Shown piece after piece: positions 56,770-64,000 of a stretch of DNA of 64,000 nt (position 1 is its first letter; each line of letters starts with the position of its first letter). Under the pieces are notes generated by a model that searched no databases, was not told the origin of the DNA, and saw only the letters and a list, made by a program, of their open reading frames with translations. The translations under genes were made by a program, and so were the position numbers. The stretch comes from Viola odorata (Eukaryota > Streptophyta > Magnoliopsida > Malpighiales > Violaceae). The stretch spans positions 54,353,002-54,417,001 of the forward strand of contig OY829542.1 of NCBI GenBank assembly GCA_963691705.1, read 5' to 3'.

Positions 56770-59700
56770 ATGTCACTCTCTTTGCAAGCTCCGCCCTCTC
56801 CATCCTTGTCCTCCAAAGCTACTCTTCAGGTAACTAACATTTCTTGCCTGGCTATTTATGTCAATGTACACTTGCCTGTGCCTGTAATTTCATTTTTTGA
56901 AAAATGATTTTTTGACAGAAAGGAGGAGAAAGATTGAGGTTGACTAATGGATCTCGAGTTTTCTTCAACTCCCGCCCTTCCCTCCCTCAAATTCGTGCTT
57001 CCTCTGGCTCCTCTCCTTCTCTGAGTACTGGTTTCTTTCTTTCTTAATCTCGTTTATTCCTGTCTCTTCTTTCATTTTTTTGATTTGGGGTGTTTTTTTC
57101 GTACGCATTTCTATTTAAAGTTTTGATCTTTTGTGTATTAGGTGCCGCCTCCAGTGAATTGGATGCAGTGTCTAGCTTCAGTGAGATCGTTCCTGACACT
57201 GTCATCTTTGATGATTTTGAAAAGTACCAATCTTTTTTCCTGCTGTTTCTTTTGTGGGTCTTTAGTTGGCTTTATTGGTTGTGATTGCTTGGTGTTTTTT
57301 TTTTATTGATATAGGTTTCCCCCAACTGCTGCTACCGTTAGCTCTTCGCTTCTTCTGGGTATATGCAGCCTACCCGACACGAAATTTAGAGTGAGTAAAG
57401 GACACATTCTTACTCATTTTGGTCTGTCTAATTGATGGTGTTGGAAACTCTTTTGTTGGATCCTTTCAGTAATGGTTTATGCTTGCTTATTTTCTTGTAG
57501 AATGCTGTTGATATGGCTCTGGCGGATTCAGGGTGCTCATCTTTGGAAAACCCTGATTTGAGATTGTCTTGTTTCACTAACAAGGTTGGTATTGTTAGAT
57601 GTTAATACTTAATTGTACATCTCTAACTAGGAAATGCGGGTAGCTTGTTCATTTAGGTCGGTAACATGGCTGATAAGTGGGTAATGTTGGAAAGCAGGCT
57701 TTAGTGAATGTTGGAGCAGATTTGGCAAGATTAGTGCCAGGTCGAGTTTCAACAGAAGTGGATGCAAGGTTGGCTTATGACACGCATGGAATCATCAGGA
57801 AGGTAAGTCGCAGGATCAACTTCTAATGAAAATGCTGAAGGGATTGAGCTGTAGATTTTTAGTATATAATGCTCCATTTCTATCTTGGATTGTGCATTTC
57901 GGTTTATGTGAAAAGTAATTGGGTAGTCTTTATTCCATACAATCATTAATTTATACATCATTTAATGTTAATGCTCTCTTTTCCCCCGTCCTGAATGCTA
58001 TATTTATGAGCACTACAAGTAGAGAACAATGCCATTGAAGAACTTTACATTTCTGTTCTGATTTTTTCAAACAAGTACTGTGGTCAACTTTTTGTTTGAG
58101 ATAACTATAATGATGAGTGACGAACTTCAATTTAAAAAAGACCAATCACAATATTATGTGCATCAAATGTTTAATACCATGTTAGGTTTGTGTGAGAGCA
58201 ATTCTATATCTTTCCATATTTTGTTCACGTCGCTCACTTCAGCAACTTGGCTGACTCTGTTATATTAGTAGAGCCATTGACTTGATTTGCTATCTGACAC
58301 TGGTTTTGTTATGCATGATATTACGTAGGTGCATGACCTGCTAAAGCTGTACAATGAACTTGATGTTCCTCCCGAGCGTTTGTTATTCAAAATTCCTTCT
58401 ACTTGGCAAGTAAGTGCTTGACCAAAGTTCTTTTTAGTGGTAACATAATATTTTCTACTCATTTCAACCATGACTACTGAATTTTATTTTTCTTTTGAAC
58501 TGATGAAATTGTTTTTTTTTTCATGCTTTCACCTATTCAGGGAATTGAGGCCTCAAGATTGCTAGAATCTGAGGGTATACAGACACACCTGACGTTTGTT
58601 TACAGGTAGGTCTTGTGATCTGAACTGAACATGACCACAAACTTTGCAGTAACTGAAAGAAATGAACATTGATAGCTCAATTCCCTGAACTCTTAATGCT
58701 TGATGATGGTGCAATGACTGGAGTTTATCATGTACAAGCACTGATTGCATGTCTTGATTGACTATGAAACCTTTCAGGAAAAAGATGAATGAGAATTTTG
58801 ACCTCTGTTAGTGTTCAGCATTGTTATATTTATTATTGGTAACGTGAAGTATTTTTCCCTCTCTCGTCCGCTCAATGTTATCTGAGCTGTAGAACCACAT
58901 AAGATTGCATACTGATGTAATGGTCTGCTTGGTAGATTTTATTTCCATGGATTACTCATCTATAGTTTTTAGGTCACGGTGATGTATTTTGGTGAAGAAG
59001 TATAAGAGTGCTAATGTTCATTTATTCCATAGCATGCAACTGCATTTATTACTTTTACTCCAAGCATTGATTGCAACTCTGCCAAGTTTTCCAGCTTCCC
59101 TCAAGCTGCAGCTGCAGCTCAAGCCGGTGCCTCTGTCATTCAGATTTTTGTTGGACGCCTTAGGGTAATTACCCCTTAAGCAAGTAATATATTGGTGAAT
59201 TGGTTCATCATTGCTAACATGCTTGTGTTATCTTTCAGGATTGGGCACGCAACCATTCTGGTGACCTTGAAATAGAAGCTGCTTTGAGAAGTGGAGAGGA
59301 TCCCGGATTTGCTTTGGTTTGTCAAAAAACTTTAAGAACTCTTGGTTTTCACTATATCTAATTAGAAGATACAGTGCCATTTTCTGGCTCAACTATATGC
59401 AAAACCCAAGCACGCACACAAATTTGTTGTCAAGATACGAAATAAAGATTGCATTCGACCATTATTTAAGTCAAAGCCAAGTACTGTAAGCATCATGTCT
59501 CTTCTAATCACTTAGTTGTTGTCTTTGTTTTAAACTGGACAATATTACCCCTTCTTGGTGCTTAGGACAAGATTCAGTGGTGTCTAGCATTCTATTTCCT
59601 GCCGTTTATCTCACTTCAGTGACGTGTTCCAACTTCCACCCTGTATATTGTTGTGGCAAACTTGCCCGCCTTGCCTAGCATTTATTCTCCTGCAATTGCA

Positions 59701-61044
59701 TCTTTATCTGTTAGTTTTTAAAAGTTGGTTTAACTTTGAATCATTTATGCATTGCTTTTCAATCTTGAATCGTGTAACATGTTGCTTTTCAATCACTTTG
59801 GAGTTGGAAACTTTTTCTTCTTTCATTTTGGTAAATGCTAGCAACGTTCTTATCCTCTAGATTTTAAATGCCAAGGTGTTCAGGTTTTTGATGTACTTTT
59901 TGTGTACCTATTGTAGGTCAAAAAAACTTACAATTACATTCACAAATATGGACATAAGTCAAAGTTGATGGCAGCGGCAGTTCGTAACAAGCAAGATTTA
60001 TTCAATCTACTGGGGTTAGATGACTACTATAACAGTTTTTTCCTTCGATATCATTTTGTAGTGAGGAATTTTAGGCAGCTGGACGACAGGACTAACATTT
60101 GATACCTTTTTAGGATTGACTATATCATTGCACCATTGAAAGTATTGCAATCACTGAAAGACTCCGCTACTACTCCCGATGAGAAGTACTCTTTTGTTCA
60201 GAGGTTAACACCACAATCTGCCGCCAACTATAATTTCACCGAAGAAGAGGTCTGCTTTCTTTTAATCTCTCTCTTGCTATATCATAGGTATAGCGAATTC
60301 TGGATTCGGCTCATAAATTTAACTGAAATAGGGGCCTTGTTCAGACATATTTTTCTACAGGATTAGGTATTTGTAATATACTGATAAAAGGAACCTTCTC
60401 ATGAATAATTATAGACGAGGGAGTTAAATAGATTTTCATAACTAGTGAACGCCCGGTTCTACAAATGGGATACTAAGAATAACTAAATATTTTCTTGTTG
60501 ATAACTTTGCGTTTTGTGGTTTATGAATTTACTTTACGAATTAGTGTAGTATATCGTACTCGCAAAGTCCACTGACAATATGATATTGGGTCACTGCTTT
60601 CGCATGCAGTTGCTGTCTTATTAAATTGCTTTAATCAGATAACCATCTTATGGATTATGTTAAACTACATTCATCACCATCCTCATCTCCACTAGCTGCA
60701 TGACCACAACCTCAGCATACAACAAAATACCTAACTAAGTAGCAAATGAGCTGTTGCATTTTGTTACTACCATTGTATTCGTTGTCCAGCAACAGTGCGG
60801 ACGGACATGTATCAAAGCTTTCTTATAACCTGTTTGATGTGTAGACTTTTTAATATATGTTTCTATTGAAGTTCTAACTGGTATTGTTCATCTTCAGCTG
60901 ACCAAATGGGACCAGTTGAGCCTTGCATCAGCAATGGGTCCTGCATCCGTCGAGCTGCTGGCAGCTGGTCTGGATGGTTATATTAACCAAGTGAAGCGTG
61001 TGGAGGATTTATTTGCGAAGATTTGGCCACCACCAAATGTGTAA
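56770..61044 (+). CDS. transaldolase, probably plastid-targeted, 13 exons
   Basis: Transaldolase moves a three-carbon dihydroxyacetone unit between sugar phosphates in the pentose phosphate pathway. Exons: 56770-56829, 56919-57030, 57142-57223, 57315-57390, 57501-57584, 57698-57802, 58329-58409, 58541-58605, 59095-59164, 59239-59316, 59917-60014, 60114-60249, 60898-61044. The sum is 1194 bases, 397 residues. The first 55 or so residues are Ser/Pro/Arg-rich ([20 protein letters not shown]), like a chloroplast transit peptide. Family motifs: [36 protein letters not shown] with the Schiff-base Lys (exon 7), [20 protein letters not shown] and [18 protein letters not shown]. The C-terminus has [10 protein letters not shown]. 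All splice junctions keep frame. The exon 8/9 junction (SF-PQ) was chosen because it keeps the family order. Nothing suggests damage. Confidence 0.9.
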
Positions 61045-61937
61045 AGCTTTCAGATTTCAGTTTCTGATGAGGTTTTTGTCTTGTCGAATAAAAGTAAGAA
61101 AACACAGTTGAAGTGTTGTTGTTCATTCCATCCCTTTTGCTTGTCCCTTGTTACTACACTCTTTTACATGGTAATAAACGGATCATTAAATCGACTTCAG
61201 TGCTTTCACGCTTTGTTGGGATCTCACCGGGACGAGGATTGGAGAGGGTTCAATTGTGCGAAAATGTAACCTGATTCCATTTCTATGGTCCAAAAAAATT
61301 ATTTGATGGCTAACTTTGCCGCACCGGTTCAAGGTTGGTTTAGTCGTCATCCAATGTGATGACTGAAAATCAGATGGTTTAAACCAAAACTTTGGCAATT
61401 GAATGAGTAAGAAAACTGAGTTTTTTCCTATTGTGGGTTTTAAGAGCAAAATTGGCACACTTGTTGAAGCGTCTATCCAGTTCCTCATCTCCACAACTAG
61501 CCTAAGAATGAATTCATTTCACAATACATTTATTTCTGATGAGGATTTAGTTCCAAACAGGTTACAAAAGATATGAAAAAAGGAGTAAGAAAACATGAAA
61601 GTATAAAAGTAAAGGGTAAGATAAGAAGGAATTGCCGAAATGTGAAAGTAGAATGAGGTTCCTAATTAGTAGCTTCTTCTGTGCTAAGATTGCACCACAC
61701 ACAAACATCATTATTTCTCCCTACCACACTCAATTGTTGGTGTCTGAGCATGTGGTCATTTTTGTCAGGCCTTGCTCTTGCAGACTTGTTTGGGCTCGCG
61801 TTTAAGCTTTAGGTCCCTTGGGGATACTATATACGCGTGGTCTGTTTAAGGGGATGAACAGTCTGATTAAGATTAATCAATGAATTATTGTCAAATGGAA
61901 TGGAGATAATGCAAAAAAAAATGGCATTTGTATTCAA
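61045..61937. other. 3' UTR and gene-free spacer
   Basis: It begins with the transaldolase 3' UTR. A minus-strand frame at 61186-61494 has no family resemblance. No gene, repeat or element is supported up to the inverted-repeat element at 61938. Confidence 0.5.
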
Positions 61938-62773
61938 TTTACTGTATTAATTTGACTATTTATCTCATTTTCATTCACATTAGATTCTCGTACTTGAATG
62001 ATTATTTTTATTTGGTCTCTCATATTAACTCCGGCCATCGCAAATAGTTAAGTGTCCTATGTGAAATTTATTATTATTATTTTTGCTTACATGGCTGCCA
62101 TGTCATTTTATAAAAAAAATTAAAAAATACTAAATTTTCAAAAAATGTTTAAAAATTCCTAAAATTCGAAAATAAACATAAACATAAATTAGATAAAATG
62201 ATAATGTTTGAATTAAGAAAAAAAATTAACTTTTTAGAAGAAAAAAAATCATAAATTTTTAAAAAATCTTTATATATATATTTTTTATTTTCCGCATTGT
62301 TTTAAACATTTTTTAATTCTTTTTTTATTTTTTAATTTTTTGAAAATAAAAAAGATTCAAATATGTTAAAATATTTATTTCTCTAAGATATTTAAAAATG
62401 AAAAAAATCCAAAATGTATGAAAAATTGAAGAAAATTCAAAAAACATATAAAGACATTTTTTTAACATTTTTTAAAAATTCATTTATTTTCTTATTTAAA
62501 AATTATCAGTTAATATAATATCATTTTTTTTTCAAAAAATATTTATATCTATTTTCGGATTTTAGCAATTATTTAAACATTTTTTTGGTTTTTTTTAAAA
62601 AAATTTAGAATTTTTTTTATAAAATGGCGTGGCAGCTATATCAAAAAAAAAAAAAAAATTCTACTGTCTGTGATCGATGGAATTAACATGAGGGTTTAAA
62701 TAGAAACGATCATTCGAGTACGAGGGACAAATGTGAATAAAAATGAAATGATAAGCCAAATCAATACGTTAAA
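61938..62773. mobile_element. AT-rich inverted-repeat element (foldback), about 835 bp
   Basis: The left arm (from TTTACTGTATTAATTTG, including TCATTCACATTAGATTCTCG and TCGTACTTGAATGAT) matches the complement of the right arm (CATTCGAGTACGAGGGACAA, GAATAAAAATGAAATGATAA) with scattered mismatches over about 110 bases. The interior is AT-rich homopolymer-like filler. No clear target duplication was found, so the exact ends and superfamily are uncertain. It looks like the 34519 element in structure. Confidence 0.6.
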
Positions 62774-62905
62774 GTTAAACCGAGTACATTTATCATTTGT
62801 GACATTATTGGAACGACAATTAGTCAAAATTAGTCATTTGCTGTTATGTATTTTCTAATATTAATTTGACTATTAAATTGTTTTGAAAGGAATATTTATT
62901 AAAAA

Positions 62906-64000
62906 GGGGTAATAGTTTTTACCACTCCTGAACTATCGGCGAAAATCACAAACTTCCCCTGAACTTCATTTTTTAAAGTACGCCTCCCTTGAACTATTAT
63001 TTTCGAGCAAAATGACCCCCTCCGTTAACTTTTTCTGTTAAGTCTAACATGTTACCTGCTATAACAGGTTTTTTTTTTTTTTAACCTGCTACAGCAGGTA
63101 ATTATATTTTAAATAATATAATTAATTTTAAAAAATTCAACAAAATAAATAAATCTAAAAATTTCAAAAAAAATGTAAAAATACCAAAAAAAATTGAAAA
63201 AATTCCAAACAAAATTCAGAAAAAATGTAAAAATTAAAAAAAATGTAATAATTCCAAAAAAATGTAATAATTCCAAAAAAAATGTAAAAATTCCAAAAAA
63301 ATGTAAAAATTACAAAAAAAATGTAAAAAATTCAAAAACAAATTGTAAAATGTCTTAAAAAATTGTAAAAATTCCATAAAAAATTAATTAATATAAAAAT
63401 TCAGAAAAAATGTAATAATTGAAAAAAATGTAATAATTCCAAAAAAATGTAATAATTCCAAAAAAAATGTAAAAATTCCAAAACAAATGTAAAAATTCCA
63501 AAAAAAATGTAAACAATTCAAAAACAAATTGTAAAATGTCTTAAAAAATTGTAAAAATTCCATAAAAAAATTAGTTAATATAAAAATTCAGAAAAAATGT
63601 AATAATTCTCTAAAAAATGTAATAATTCCAAAAAAATGTAAAAATTGAAAAAAAATGTAATAATTCCAAAAAAATGTAAAAATTCCAAAAAAATGTAATA
63701 ATTCCAAAAAAATTAATTAACCAAAAAATTCAGAAAAAATGTAAAAAATGTTCAAAATGTAAAAAAATGTAATAATTCCAAAAAAATTAATTAATCAAAA
63801 AATTCAGAAAAAATGTAAAAAATGTTCAAATTCCAAAACAAATGTAAAAATTCCAAAAAAATGTAATAATTCTCTAAAAAATGTAATAATTCCAAAAAAA
63901 TGTAAAAATTCAAATAAAATGTAATAGTTTTCTGAATTTTTAGATTAACTAATTTTTTTATGAATTTTTACATTTTTTCGATTTTTCGATTTTTTCTGAA
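62906..64000. mobile_element. AT-rich foldback element, truncated by the window end
   Basis: The left arm begins GGGGTAATAGTTTTTACCAC and continues through CTATCGGCGAAAATCACAAA and GACCCCCTCCGTTAACTTTT. The interior from about 63110 is made of tens of short repeats like AAAAATGTAAAAATTCCAAA. The last 80 bases turn into TTTTTACATTTTTTCGATTT, complementary in character, so the right arm lies beyond the window. Interior texture is shared with the Mutator-like element at 34519. Confidence 0.6.
63120..63930 (+). repeat. array of short AT-rich repeats (about 15-20 bp unit)
   Basis: Dozens of imperfect copies of AAATGTAA(A/T)AATTCCAAAAA and longer composite units (a block of about 150 bp near 63400 repeats at about 63590). 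The spacing is irregular and there are no unique spacers. It is filler of the foldback element. Confidence 0.8.

Noticed and set aside
23379..61044. A metabolic gene cluster (KASIII, GT47, TPP, transaldolase)
   Set aside because: The enzymes belong to unrelated pathways, are widely spaced and on both strands; chance neighbourhood is the simpler reading.
63120..63930. CRISPR-like repeat array
   Set aside because: The repeats are short, irregular, AT-only and have no unique spacers; this is plant nuclear DNA and the array is transposon filler.

Overview
This window is a stretch of plant nuclear DNA. It has long AT-rich spacers, split genes with GT-AG introns, plant-specific families (plastid KASIII, exostosin GT47, trehalose-6-phosphate phosphatase, DOG1-domain, PMEI) and a dense load of plant transposons. 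The families and splice pattern suggest a dicot. I cannot name the species.

Layout. Positions 1-640 hold the last exon of an unrecognised gene. Positions 1856-5035 are a complete 3180-bp non-autonomous hAT element: 13-bp terminal repeats, an 8-bp target duplication and GCGGGTA-type subterminal repeats. Positions 5303-11081 are a full-length but dead L1-type LINE on the minus strand, with a 12-bp target duplication. Positions 11546-14465 are a broken FAR1/FHY3-type gene carrying a 1.8-kb PIF/Harbinger element (12346-14153) inside its DNA-binding domain. A decayed Helitron 3' end follows directly. Positions 15166-20703 are a local array of secreted proteins built from repeated PMEI/invertase-inhibitor domains: a two-domain gene, a pseudogene, and a three-domain gene split by one in-frame TAA. 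Positions 23379-27426 are an intact eight-exon plastid KASIII gene. Positions 27840-29195 (minus) are a GT47 glycosyltransferase. Positions 30270-31073 are a DOG1-domain protein resembling INAPERTURATE POLLEN1.

Positions 33552-42530 are a 9-kb Helitron with textbook ends (A|TC...hairpin...CTAG|T). It carries a decayed Rep/PIF1/RPA gene, a captured piece of an alkaline/neutral invertase gene and a nested foldback Mutator-like element with a 10-bp target duplication. Positions 42531-50690 are spacer with several Stowaway-like MITEs, one weak acidic ORF, a 142-bp repeat and an AT microsatellite. Positions 53371-55574 encode a trehalose-6-phosphate phosphatase (11 exons, probable long leader intron). 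Positions 56770-61044 encode a plastid-type transaldolase (13 exons). From 61938 to the end lie two more AT-rich inverted-repeat elements; the second runs off the window.

The intact genes serve separate jobs (fatty-acid initiation, cell-wall xyloglucan, pollen or DOG1 function, trehalose signalling, pentose phosphate metabolism), and I see no pathway cluster. The most unusual material is the multi-domain PMEI array and the nested, gene-capturing transposons. Exon coordinates were read by eye from splice consensus and frame continuity; there is no transcript evidence.
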